This document shows positions 1-8,084 of a stretch of DNA of 64,000 bases, in pieces. Position 1 is the stretch's first letter. Each line of letters starts with the position of its first letter. Origin of the DNA: JAPPHA01 sp965221575 (GTDB taxonomy: Bacteria; Pseudomonadota; Alphaproteobacteria; Rhodobacterales; Rhodobacteraceae); NCBI GenBank assembly GCA_965221575.1, contig CBDCSM010000011.1, forward strand, positions 62,001 to 126,000, in the 5' to 3' direction. Position numbers and translations under genes: made by a program. Below the pieces are notes generated by a model. The model worked only from the letters and a program-made list of their open reading frames with translations. It was not told the origin of the DNA and made no database searches.

Positions 1-1468
1 CCCCGAGGGCGGCATCCCGAATAGATGGCGGAACCGCCGCAATGGCTGCGCGCGATGCGATGATGATCGTCGGAAGCGTCATCAGGGCAAGCGCGACCCC
101 GCCCGCGATCGGCGCGGATCGAGGCAAACCGAAAAAGCCCAGGAACACAGACAGGGCAAGCAACCCGAATACGATCGAAGGAACCGCGGCGAGATTGTTG
201 ATGTTGACTTCGATCAGGTCAGTCCAGCGGTTCCTGGGAGCAAATTCTTCGAGATAGACCGCGGCGAGCACCCCGACCGGAAAGGCAAGCACGAATGTCA
301 CGACCATGGTCCAGAACGATCCCGAAACAGCGCCGAGAATGCCGGCAAGTTCCGGCTCACGGCTGTCGCCCGAGGTGAAGAACCGCCAGTTGATGACCTG
401 GCGGACAGCACCTTCCTTTTCGAGATCGTCAAGAAGGACGGTCTGCAGGTCGGAGACCTTTCTCCTCGCCTCCGGCACCTCGTTGACAAAGAACGACCAT
501 TCGCGCCCGGTCGCCCGCTCGGGAGGCGCACCGGATGCCGCAAGGGACGTTATGACGGCCCGGTCGGACAGGACCTCCTCGAACCTGTACCAGCCCGAGC
601 CCGCCCTCAGGACCAGTGACGGCATTGCCGAATCAAGCTGTATCGGGCGGCCATCGGAGCGCGCCATGTCAACCAGGTCGCGGGCTTCGTCGAGCAGCTT
701 GTCACGCCTGGCGGCGCTCGAATCGGCGCGCCGGCGAAACTCCTCGCGTTTCTCCTGGGTCTCCGCAGTTCGAAACTGGTCCTCGAAGACCTGCCGTCCG
801 CTTTCGTAAAGCGCGGCCTGGTTCTGCAGCCGCTCCGACCGATCGAGAAGCACGTGACCAACCGACCGCACGACCCCGTCGAACACGGGTTGCTCCGCCT
901 GGATTGACCAGCGGCCCTTTCCATTCTCCGTCACCGTTATCGCGACGCCGTCGGGTTTCGGCAATTCGTCAAGGCGACCGTAAACTCCCTTGAAATAGAG
1001 GTCGGCGACATCGGAGGCGAGGAATGAGAACTCGATCGATGAACCGACGACTGAAGGATCGGCCATCGCATGCTGCCGGAGTTCGAACGCGGCCCCCACG
1101 CTGACGATGTCGTAGAGTTGCCTGCGGGCTTTCCGGCCCTGGACGTACGAAAACCGCGCCTTTAGCATGTCCCTCGTGATCCCCACGAAATCCGCGGTGC
1201 CGATGACGCCGCTGTCTCCAGTTCGATCCGGATCCACCTCTTCGACCGGCAGTTCGGTCTCGAGCACGATGTAGTGTTCAGTCAATGCTGCCCAGGTCTT
1301 GGTGACAACGGACCAGGCGAGCGCAGCCAGTGCCGACAGCGCCAGCGCCATGGCAATGATCCCGTACGCCTTGAGCCTTTGTTCCGCCCGCCTTCGTTTC
1401 TTCAGGCGTGCCAGCGAACCGGGTGTTCCAAGGGGCCCAGGAGATGAACGCATTTCGACGTCAAACAT
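1..1468 (-). CDS. pstA: Phosphate ABC transporter permease PstA (3' end off the window)
   Basis: This is one of the two inner-membrane permease subunits of the high-affinity phosphate importer PstSCAB. The frame is open from an ATG at 1468 to the window edge, giving about 489 residues without the C-terminus. After a first membrane segment near residues 35-55 comes a long non-membrane insert to about residue 355 (the DUF3333-type extension common in alphaproteobacterial PstA). The MetI-like permease core then begins, with the hallmark EEFAPRNRWTDLIEVNINN and a membrane stretch including AAVPSIVFGLLALSVF. The start lies 10 bases after the pstC stop, so the genes are co-transcribed; pstB and phoU would be expected just outside the window. 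The family assignment is firm; the truncation is only the window edge. Confidence 0.95.
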   Translation of the reverse strand, partial: MFDVEMRSSPGPLGTPGSLARLKKRRRAEQRLKAYGIIAMALALSALAALAWSVVTKTWAALTEHYIVLETELPVEEVDPDRTGDSGVIGTADFVGITRDMLKARFSYVQGRKARRQLYDIVSVGAAFELRQHAMADPSVVGSSIEFSFLASDVADLYFKGVYGRLDELPKPDGVAITVTENGKGRWSIQAEQPVFDGVVRSVGHVLLDRSERLQNQAALYESGRQVFEDQFRTAETQEKREEFRRRADSSAARRDKLLDEARDLVDMARSDGRPIQLDSAMPSLVLRAGSGWYRFEEVLSDRAVITSLAASGAPPERATGREWSFFVNEVPEARRKVSDLQTVLLDDLEKEGAVRQVINWRFFTSGDSREPELAGILGAVSGSFWTMVVTFVLAFPVGVLAAVYLEEFAPRNRWTDLIEVNINNLAAVPSIVFGLLALSVFLGFFGLPRSAPIAGGVALALMTLPTIIIASRAAIAAVPPSIRDAALG

Positions 1469-1478
1469 GGCGCGATCT

Positions 1479-2864
1479 TCAGTCGTAGGCTTCGCGATAC
1501 CGGCGGACGATCCGGATCGCGACGATGTTGAGTGCGAGGGTTACGCAAAAGAGCGTGAACCCGAGGGTAAAGGCCGGACCTGCCGCCGTTTCGGCTTCCG
1601 TGTCACCGGTGATCAGCATGACGATCTGAACGGTGACCGTCGTGACCGCGTCCAGTGGATTGACCGTCAGGTTGGCGCTTTGCCCCGCGGCCATGACCAC
1701 GATCATGGTCTCCCCGACCGCGCGCGAAACGCCGAGAAGGCAGGCCGAAACAATCCCGGGCAGAGCAGCGGGCAGAACGACATGGCGGATCGTTTCGGCC
1801 TTGGTCGCACCCAAGCCGTACGACCCGTCCCGAAGGCTCTGCGGCACCGCGTTGATCACGTCGTCCGACAGCGAGGAGATGAACGGAATGATCATCAAAC
1901 CCATGACGATTCCGGCTGCCAGCGCACTTTCCGATGCCACGGACAACCCGATGGAATCTCCAGCGTCCCGAATGACGGGAGCCACGGTAATCGCCGCGAA
2001 GAACCCGTAGACGACCGTCGGTATGCCGGCGAGGATCTCCAGCAACGGCTTGGCCCAGGTGCGAACCCGGATCGACGCGAAGTCCGCGAGGTAAATCGCG
2101 GAGAACAGGCCGATCGGGACCGCAACGAGCATCGCGATCACGGTAATCAGGAGCGTGCCGAGAAACAGCGGGATGGCTCCGACGCGATCCGGATCGAGGT
2201 TTCCGTCATGAACTCCCGCGAGCGGCGACCATTCGATGCCGAACAGGAACTTGTCCAGGCGCCACCCGATCTTGTCGAAAAACGACAGCGTCTCGAACAC
2301 GAGGCTCAGGACGATTCCGACCGTTGTCAAGACGGCGATCAGCGCGCACGCGAGAAGCATGCCGCGGAGCATGGCCTCGGATCCGTTCCTGGCACGCCAT
2401 TCCGGCCGGATTTTCCAGAGGCCGAAAAGACCCGCAATTCCCGACCCGCAGAGTGGAAGGATCAGCAGGACGCCTACGTGGAGCGTGTTGAGCGACGCAA
2501 ACGTCCCTGCAATCTCCGTTCTCAAGGCATCCGTTCGCGACGCCAGTTCGCCCGCGACGATCGCCCGTACATCGGAAATGACCAATGCGACCTTTATGGG
2601 CGGAAGCTCCGGATCCAGTTCCCGGACCGCGCTCGTCAGTGTCGTCGTGATGTACCAGTTCCCGATGACGAGACAGGCCAGGTAGAGTCCGAAACCCACG
2701 ATCAGGGAAATCAGAAAGACGAAAAGCCCGTGGTAACCGGGACGGGAATGCAGCATTGACAGGTGTCCGCCGGAAACGGCGACCGCCCTCGACCTGGCTA
2801 CGATGAACCAGATGATCGAGAGCCCGCAAAGGACCAGCGGCACCAATTGGTGGATTTCCTGCAT
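1479..2864 (-). CDS. pstC: Phosphate ABC transporter permease PstC
   Basis: This is the second permease subunit of the PstSCAB phosphate importer, 461 residues. Membrane segments lie near residues 5-23 and 45-70. A roughly 80-residue non-membrane insert and a further membrane pair follow, then the MetI core from about residue 225, containing IYLADFASIRVRTWAKPLLE and the EAA-loop-like GLGATKAETIRHVVLPAALP. The enlarged N-terminal half is typical of alphaproteobacterial PstC. It lies 82 bases after pstS, separated by a perfect stem-loop, and 10 bases before pstA. Expression should follow the Pho box upstream of pstS, lowered relative to pstS by the stem-loop (inference). Confidence 0.95.
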   Translation of the reverse strand: MQEIHQLVPLVLCGLSIIWFIVARSRAVAVSGGHLSMLHSRPGYHGLFVFLISLIVGFGLYLACLVIGNWYITTTLTSAVRELDPELPPIKVALVISDVRAIVAGELASRTDALRTEIAGTFASLNTLHVGVLLILPLCGSGIAGLFGLWKIRPEWRARNGSEAMLRGMLLACALIAVLTTVGIVLSLVFETLSFFDKIGWRLDKFLFGIEWSPLAGVHDGNLDPDRVGAIPLFLGTLLITVIAMLVAVPIGLFSAIYLADFASIRVRTWAKPLLEILAGIPTVVYGFFAAITVAPVIRDAGDSIGLSVASESALAAGIVMGLMIIPFISSLSDDVINAVPQSLRDGSYGLGATKAETIRHVVLPAALPGIVSACLLGVSRAVGETMIVVMAAGQSANLTVNPLDAVTTVTVQIVMLITGDTEAETAAGPAFTLGFTLFCVTLALNIVAIRIVRRYREAYD

Positions 2865-2900
2865 GCCTGCGCGTTTCCCCCCGGAACCCGACTCAAATCT

Positions 2901-2940
2901 CGGCGCGGGCCGGGCATCGTCAGGTGCCCGGCCCGCGCCG
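2901..2940 (-). promoter_or_regulatory. Intercistronic stem-loop between pstS and pstC
   Basis: A perfect 16-bp inverted repeat (arms 2901-2916 and 2925-2940, 8-base loop) starts 6 bases after the pstS stop. No T-run follows on the transcribed strand, so it is not a classic intrinsic terminator. Such stems after binding-protein genes usually protect the upstream message from 3' decay or cause partial termination, giving more binding protein than permease (known for other ABC operons; inferred here). Confidence 0.8.
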
Positions 2941-2946
2941 TTTCAG

Positions 2947-3939
2947 TTATTTCAGTTTTTCCTCACCCGTCATGATCATGAGACTCGCGACGGTCTCGGC
3001 GTTAGCGTTGAATGCATCTTCCGGCAACGGGATCAACCCCTTGTCGACAAGGTAGCCTTCTTCGCCCGAAGCTGAATCCGATGCGAATTCCAGTGCGAAT
3101 TCATGAATGCCGGGAATGACCCCGACATGAGCCTTCTTGGTATAGGTATACAGCGACCGGGACACGCTGTAGTCGCCCGACGCGATGTTCTCGAATGCCG
3201 GTTCGATCCCTTCGATCGTGGAACCCTTGATGCTGTCCGAGTTCTGGTCGAGAAACGAAAAACCGAAGACGGCAACCGCGTCCGGATTGGCAACCAGTTT
3301 CTTGACCATGAGATTGTCGTTCTCGCCCGCATCGATCCACGGGCCGTCGGTCCGGATCTCGAGTTCCGAGATTTCATCCTTCGAAAGCCCGGCCATTTTC
3401 GCACCGGCCTGGATGACCAGTTCTTCGAAAGCATCCCTGGTTCCCGACGACGGGGGAGGACCGAGAACCTGGATATCCATGTCCGGCAGGGACGGATCGA
3501 TCTCGGCCCAGCTCGTCGGCTCGCCCTGCTCCTTGGCAAGCGCACGGAACAGTTGTTCGCGTGTCAGTTCGAACACGGGCCCGTCGATCACGTTGGCGAC
3601 AACGATTCCGTCATAACCGACCACCGACTCGATGATCTCGGTGACACCGTTGTCGTTGCACAGCGCCCATTCACTGGCCTTCATCCGGCGCGAAGCATTG
3701 GTGATGTCCGGATGGTCCGTCCCGACGCCCGCACAGAACAGTTTCATCCCGCCGCCGGAACCGGTCGACTCGACGATCGGCGTCGCGAAACCGCTGGTCC
3801 TGCCGAATTGCTCGGCAACTGCTGTTGAAAACGGAAAGACGGTCGACGAACCGACGATCCGGATCTGGTCACGAGCGTCCGCCGCCACGGCTGTTGCGGC
3901 GAGCAAAGCGCTCAAGACCCCTGTTTTGACAATTCTCAT
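2947..3939 (-). CDS. pstS: Periplasmic phosphate-binding protein PstS
   Basis: This is the periplasmic receptor of the phosphate importer, 330 residues. The start MRIVKTGVLSALLAATAVA gives a Sec signal peptide cut near ADA|RDQ, and AGGAGA lies 6 bases upstream, so the longer in-frame extension to 4137 is rejected. Phosphate-site motifs are visible: RIVGSSTVFPFS, ESTGSGGG with the ligand-contacting serine and glycines, and GPPPSSGTRDAF. Length and motifs fit the family well. It is the first gene of the pst operon and is preceded by a Pho box at 4041-4058, so it should be induced by PhoB under phosphate limitation. Confidence 0.97.
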   Translation of the reverse strand: MRIVKTGVLSALLAATAVAADARDQIRIVGSSTVFPFSTAVAEQFGRTSGFATPIVESTGSGGGMKLFCAGVGTDHPDITNASRRMKASEWALCNDNGVTEIIESVVGYDGIVVANVIDGPVFELTREQLFRALAKEQGEPTSWAEIDPSLPDMDIQVLGPPPSSGTRDAFEELVIQAGAKMAGLSKDEISELEIRTDGPWIDAGENDNLMVKKLVANPDAVAVFGFSFLDQNSDSIKGSTIEGIEPAFENIASGDYSVSRSLYTYTKKAHVGVIPGIHEFALEFASDSASGEEGYLVDKGLIPLPEDAFNANAETVASLMIMTGEEKLK

Positions 3940-4040
3940 CTGGGTTCTCCTGGTTAACGAGATGCATTCCGGCCACCATTTCGGGCCGTTCCCGGCAGAA
4001 TGCGTGTCAGTGCCGGACAACGCTGACATAAGACGCGATC

Positions 4041-4058
4041 GTGACAGATGTGTGACAG
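4041..4058 (-). promoter_or_regulatory. Pho box upstream of pstS
   Basis: Read on the minus strand this is CTGTCACACATCTGTCAC, two CTGTCA half-sites 11 bp apart, matching the PhoB operator (CTGTCAT-N4-CTGTCAT type). It lies about 100 bp upstream of the pstS start and points toward it. It supports phosphate-starvation control of pstS-pstC-pstA. Confidence 0.88.
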
Positions 4059-4288
4059 GAAACAGAAAAAATCCGGAATCGTTTTTGTCCCGGCCATGCG
4101 CCCGCAGGTACGGCCGCGGATGGACCGGCCGCGCCATTCCGGAGACACGTGCCGACGCCGGCGTTTCAGGACATGGTCAAACGGGCAGAGGTATCATCGG
4201 GAAGCGTGTTCCGAACGAATCCCTTGGGGGAGGCCGAACGATCCGGAGATGGACTCCGCACCCTGCAGCAAGGCGCCGCGACACCTGC

Positions 4289-5149
4289 TCAGACGACGGC
4301 CTCTTCGTATGACAGCGACCCGATGCCTTCTTCGAATATCTCGCGTTCGGCGATCCACTCCCGCGACGATTCGAACATGTCGCGCGAATACGGCTCAAAC
4401 ACGATTCGCTCGCCCGGGCCAAACAGCCTCGTGTCCATCCGGTCGCGGAACCGCTCCGGAAACTCGTTACGATAATAGTGCGTATATTGCTCCGGGCGGA
4501 GATCGATGTCGGCCTGCGCCATGCGCAGCGCGTCGTAGTATTTCTCGACATCTTCGGGATCGGCGTCTTCGGAGACCATTGCCGCCATCATGAACGACGA
4601 ATCCAGCACCTTCCGAAAACCGAGTTGTTCCATGAAATAGTAAGGCCCGCTGAACAGGCTTGCAGCCGGCAAATTTCCGTCGACCAGACGTTCCATCCGT
4701 TTGAAAAGCAGCCCGTCCGAAAACGACAGCTTGATTTCGTCGGGATCGAGGAACGGTTCGAGCGCCTGGATCGTCGCGTAGTGGCTGCCTGACTGGTATC
4801 CGACGGAAATCGGGACGCCCGCAAGGTCTTCCGGATGCCGGATGTCGGAGTTCTCCGGGACGAACACGCCGCAGGGCGAAACGGAGTATGCCCCGGCATA
4901 CAGCTTCCCATGGCCCGATGCAGCCGCGACATTGACTGTCCAGTGGCACGCCGAACTCACGTCGCAACTGCGGCCCTTTTCAAAGGTCTGGTACGCCCCG
5001 ACCCTGTCGCCAAGGTCGTGCCTGCCTTTCGACGCGGAGACGAGCTGGTCTTCCAAGACACAGTCGAGCCCCACCTCGTCGAAGTAGCCTTTCTCGATCG
5101 CCACCCATTCGTGAAGCCGCATGTGCGGGCCGACGACAAATTTACCCAT
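4289..5149 (-). CDS. Binding-protein-fold (NMT1/THI5-like) protein without signal peptide
   Basis: The 286-residue protein resembles the periplasmic-binding-protein fold of the nitrate/sulfonate/THI5 group: an early HEWVAIEKGYFDEVGLDCVL segment, then DLAGVPISVGYQSGSHYATI and a late YSRDMFESSREWI. The start, MGKFVVGPHMRLHEW, is polar with no signal peptide, and GGGAG precedes the ATG, so it should stay in the cytoplasm. It is the last gene of the operon that also holds the ThDP enzyme and the DctPQM transporter, and no ABC permease or ATPase lies nearby. Enzymes such as dihydroxyphthalate decarboxylase use the same fold, so it may be a catabolic enzyme or a ligand sensor (inference). The exact function is not recognised. 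Confidence 0.7.
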   Translation of the reverse strand: MGKFVVGPHMRLHEWVAIEKGYFDEVGLDCVLEDQLVSASKGRHDLGDRVGAYQTFEKGRSCDVSSACHWTVNVAAASGHGKLYAGAYSVSPCGVFVPENSDIRHPEDLAGVPISVGYQSGSHYATIQALEPFLDPDEIKLSFSDGLLFKRMERLVDGNLPAASLFSGPYYFMEQLGFRKVLDSSFMMAAMVSEDADPEDVEKYYDALRMAQADIDLRPEQYTHYYRNEFPERFRDRMDTRLFGPGERIVFEPYSRDMFESSREWIAEREIFEEGIGSLSYEEAVV

Positions 5150-5248
5150 ATCGTGCTCCCAAGGTCTCGCGCCCGCTACGAGGCGCTTTTTCGGTAACCG
5201 CTACCGGATCACCCGGCGGCAACCTGGTCCCTTGCCTTGCGTACGGCC

Positions 5249-6550
5249 CTACCGCATCCGGTCAGGAAGAAACAAGGCGATTTCCGGGAAGAGAACGAGA
5301 AGCGCCAGGCACACTGCCATCGCAATCCAGAACGGCAGGACGCCGCGGAAAATCGTGGCCATCGGCACGCCGGTCGCGACCCCCTTGACCACGTACACGT
5401 TGATGCCCACGGGCGGCGTGATCAGCCCCATCTCGATAACGATCACGCAAATCACGCCGAACCAGATAGGATCGAAACCCAGGCCTGAAATGATCGGGAA
5501 CACGACCGGCATCGTCACGACCAGCATCGCGAGCCCGTCAAAGAACATGCCCAGGATGATGTAGCCAACCAGGATCATGAACAACGTGGCGTAAGGACCC
5601 AGCCCGAGTTCCTGCAACCCCAGTGTCAGCGTTTCGGGTATGTGCGTCAGCGCCAGGAACGGTCCGAACACATGCGCCCCGATTATGATCAGGTACAGCA
5701 TCGCGGTCATGGTGACCGTCTCGAGCAGGATGCCGGGAAGCCTGTTCAGACGAACGGCCCCGGTTGCGAGCGCCATGACGCTGACGAGCGTGGCACCGAT
5801 CCCTGCCGCTTCCACCGGGGTGAAGACCCCGAGGTAGATCCCGCCGATCGAGACCAGGATGACGCCGACGAGAGGAAGCGAACGCAGGGTCGACCACAGC
5901 TTTTGCGACGCGGTCGTACCGGGTCCCGCCGGACCTTCCAATGGTTTCACGATCGTGAGGGCAGAGATGACCAGGACAAAGAACAGGGACAGGATGATGC
6001 CGGGAAGGATTCCGGCAATGAAGAGTTTGCCAATGCTCGTTTCGGTAAGAATGGCATAGAGCACGAAACCGGTCGAAGGCGGGATCAGGATGCCGAGGGT
6101 GCCGCCGGCCGCGACGGCTCCCGTCGCGAGCCCGTCGGCGTATCCGAATCTCTTCATTTGCGGCAGGGCGACCTTGCCGATCGTCACCGCGGTCGCCACG
6201 GAAGACCCGGACACGGCCGCGAAGGCCGCACAGCCCAGTACCGTGGCCGACGCCAGTCCTCCCCGCAATCGTCCGATCCAGGCGTAGGCGGCCTCGTAGA
6301 GGCGCTGCGAATAGGCCGCGGCCCCGGCCATGTTGCCCATGAGCACGAACAGCGGAATGATCGAAAGACTGTACGCGGTAACCGACGAATAGGTCTCGGA
6401 CGACATGGTCGCGATGGCGGCGCGCTGGCCATCGATGACCCAGATTCCCCCGAACCCGACAACGAGCAACGCCATTCCGACCGGCATCCGGGCAACGAGG
6501 CAAAAGAACAGCGCGGCTATGCCGCCTACGCCGATGAGTGTTTCACTCAT
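5249..6550 (-). CDS. dctM: TRAP transporter large permease DctM
   Basis: This is the 12-helix sodium-coupled large subunit of a tripartite TRAP importer, 433 residues. Typical segments include GGTLGILIPPSTGFVLYAIL and the late GLITPPVGINVYVVKGVA. The ATG at 6550 overlaps the end of dctQ by 8 bases, which fixes the start over the longer in-frame version from 6607. It works with the DctQ and DctP encoded upstream. The substrate is unknown but is probably a carboxylate processed by the ThDP enzyme in the same operon (inference). Confidence 0.94.
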   Translation of the reverse strand: MSETLIGVGGIAALFFCLVARMPVGMALLVVGFGGIWVIDGQRAAIATMSSETYSSVTAYSLSIIPLFVLMGNMAGAAAYSQRLYEAAYAWIGRLRGGLASATVLGCAAFAAVSGSSVATAVTIGKVALPQMKRFGYADGLATGAVAAGGTLGILIPPSTGFVLYAILTETSIGKLFIAGILPGIILSLFFVLVISALTIVKPLEGPAGPGTTASQKLWSTLRSLPLVGVILVSIGGIYLGVFTPVEAAGIGATLVSVMALATGAVRLNRLPGILLETVTMTAMLYLIIIGAHVFGPFLALTHIPETLTLGLQELGLGPYATLFMILVGYIILGMFFDGLAMLVVTMPVVFPIISGLGFDPIWFGVICVIVIEMGLITPPVGINVYVVKGVATGVPMATIFRGVLPFWIAMAVCLALLVLFPEIALFLPDRMR

Positions 6551-7058
6551 GACCCGAAATTCCACCTCGGAGTTGCTCGACGAGTTGAACGGCGAGAACC
6601 AGGGCAAACAGTCCCATGCCCGCCGTGATTGCCCCGTAAGCGATCCAGACCGGGATTTCGATCATGTTGGTCACATCCCCGTACTTGTGGGCGTCCCAGG
6701 TCTTGTCCCAGGTTTTCCGAATCAACAGGAGCAGGACAAAGCATGAAACCGTCCTGGTGAACACGTCCCCCAGGAAACACCCGGTCTTTCCTATCGCCTC
6801 GTCCAGAATGTCCACCCGGATATGCGCTCCCTTGAGGGCGGCAAAGGGCATGGCCATCATCACGACCAGTGACATCCCGATCTCGACCAGTTCCTGATCA
6901 CCAAGAATCGGCTGGTTCAGCACGTAACGATAGAAGACCGTCGTGCTGACAAGCAACATGATGACGAAAAGTACGAGACCGCCCAGATGGGCGAACCCCC
7001 TCAGAAGGTGCCCGGGAATGTCCCGGGCACCTTTAAGCATATCGATGAAGCCTGCCAT
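6543..7058 (-). CDS. dctQ: TRAP transporter small permease DctQ
   Basis: This is the four-helix small subunit of the TRAP importer, 171 residues. Hydrophobic stretches GGLVLFVIMLLVSTTVFYRY, MSLVVMMAMPFAALKGAHIR, a Cys-Phe-Val-Leu-rich third helix and a C-terminal IAYGAITAGMGLFALVLAVQ give the expected four segments; FYRYVL and AHIRVD are family signatures. The start ATG at 7058 overlaps the dctP stop by one base (TGATG), supporting translational coupling. A perfect hairpin at 7005-7033 lies inside codons 9-18, an unusual placement discussed separately. Confidence 0.9.
   Translation of the reverse strand: MAGFIDMLKGARDIPGHLLRGFAHLGGLVLFVIMLLVSTTVFYRYVLNQPILGDQELVEIGMSLVVMMAMPFAALKGAHIRVDILDEAIGKTGCFLGDVFTRTVSCFVLLLLIRKTWDKTWDAHKYGDVTNMIEIPVWIAYGAITAGMGLFALVLAVQLVEQLRGGISGHE
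7005..7033 (-). promoter_or_regulatory. Stem-loop embedded in the first codons of dctQ
   Basis: A perfect 13-bp inverted repeat (7005-7017 and 7021-7033) with a 3-base loop begins about 25 bases after the dctP stop and codes for dctQ residues Lys-Gly-Ala-Arg-Asp-Ile-Pro-Gly-His-Leu. It occupies the place where intercistronic stems follow pstS, proX and the second dctP in this window. It could stabilise the dctP message and damp dctQ translation (inference). Confidence 0.75.
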
Positions 7059-8044
7059 CAGTTCCTGAGTGCGGCGGCCCATCCCGATGCGTCAATGCCT
7101 TCACCGTCCAGTTCCGCGATCACGGAAGCCGCGAGATCGTCGCTGGCCGCATCGAATTCCGCAGCCGCTTCGGGCGAAAGCTCGATCAGCTCCCCGCCTT
7201 CGGCCAGCCACTTTTCCAGGGCCTTGTGCGACGCATTCGTCATCGTGACACGCCCGCCCTCGGACATCGCCGCACCGGTCAACGCGGTCACCTTGTCCTG
7301 CGTGTCGCCGTCAAGGCTGTCCCAACTGTCGCGGTTCATGACCAGCATGAACATCGAGTTCGTCGCGTTCATGCCGGAGGTAATGTGATTGGTCACTTCA
7401 CCCAGCTTGAAGCTGGTCAGAACAGATGTATCGACGAGGGTTCCGTCCACGACCCCGGTTTCCATCGACTGGTAAACCTGGGTTATCGGCATCGACACGG
7501 CCGTCGCGCCCCATGCTTCGATCAGCCGGCCCGTGTTTTTCGACGGGACGCGGATCTTCAGGCCTTCGAGATCGGAGAGTTTCTCGATTCTCTTCTCGGC
7601 CATGAGGAGGACCGCATCGCCCGACGTCCAGAGACCGAGAAGCTTGGTTCTCTGGAACTCTTCGTCGAGCATTTCGATATTGTTCCAGACGGCTTCGGTC
7701 TTGTTCGTGCCTCCCGCAACGATTCCCGGGAGTTCGACGAGCAGCGTCTTCTTGAACTGCGAGGCCGTGTAACCCGGAAGCGCATAGCCGATGTCGGCAA
7801 CGCCATCGATGACGCGGTCATATTGCTTGACCGGTCCGGCTCCCAGCTCGCCGCCGGGATAAATGCGGATGGTCGTTTCCCCGCCGGTGGCTTCAGCCAG
7901 GTTATCCGCGAGGGGTACGAACATCTCGACATGGAGATGGTACTTGGTTGACGAGAAATGCGCGAGTTTCAGTTCGTCGGCCTGGGCCATGACGGAAACC
8001 GCCAACGCAGCTGCGCTGCCCAACACTGTTTTCACGACAGACAT
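7058..8044 (-). CDS. dctP: TRAP transporter substrate-binding protein DctP
   Basis: This is the periplasmic receptor of the TRAP importer, 328 residues. A Sec signal peptide MSVVKTVLGSAAALAVSVMA ends near AQA|DEL, and AAGGAGG lies just upstream of the ATG. The mature protein has family features: PGGELGAGPVKQYDRVIDGV, LKIRVPSKNTGRLIEAWGA with the conserved arginine that usually binds a substrate carboxylate, and MPITQVYQSMETGVVDG. It follows the ThDP-enzyme gene by 40 bases and is coupled to dctQ by a one-base stop/start overlap. The ligand cannot be read from sequence; an organic acid is likely. Confidence 0.93.
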   Translation of the reverse strand: MSVVKTVLGSAAALAVSVMAQADELKLAHFSSTKYHLHVEMFVPLADNLAEATGGETTIRIYPGGELGAGPVKQYDRVIDGVADIGYALPGYTASQFKKTLLVELPGIVAGGTNKTEAVWNNIEMLDEEFQRTKLLGLWTSGDAVLLMAEKRIEKLSDLEGLKIRVPSKNTGRLIEAWGATAVSMPITQVYQSMETGVVDGTLVDTSVLTSFKLGEVTNHITSGMNATNSMFMLVMNRDSWDSLDGDTQDKVTALTGAAMSEGGRVTMTNASHKALEKWLAEGGELIELSPEAAAEFDAASDDLAASVIAELDGEGIDASGWAAALRN

Positions 8045-8084
8045 GGAATCCTCCTTCTGACTTCCGTTTTGTTACCCGCAAATG

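Noticed and set aside
1299..2759. 486-codon open frame antisense to pstC
   Set aside because: It is rich in Arg, Asp and Gln repeats typical of a GC-rich shadow frame and lies wholly opposite a well-supported permease gene.
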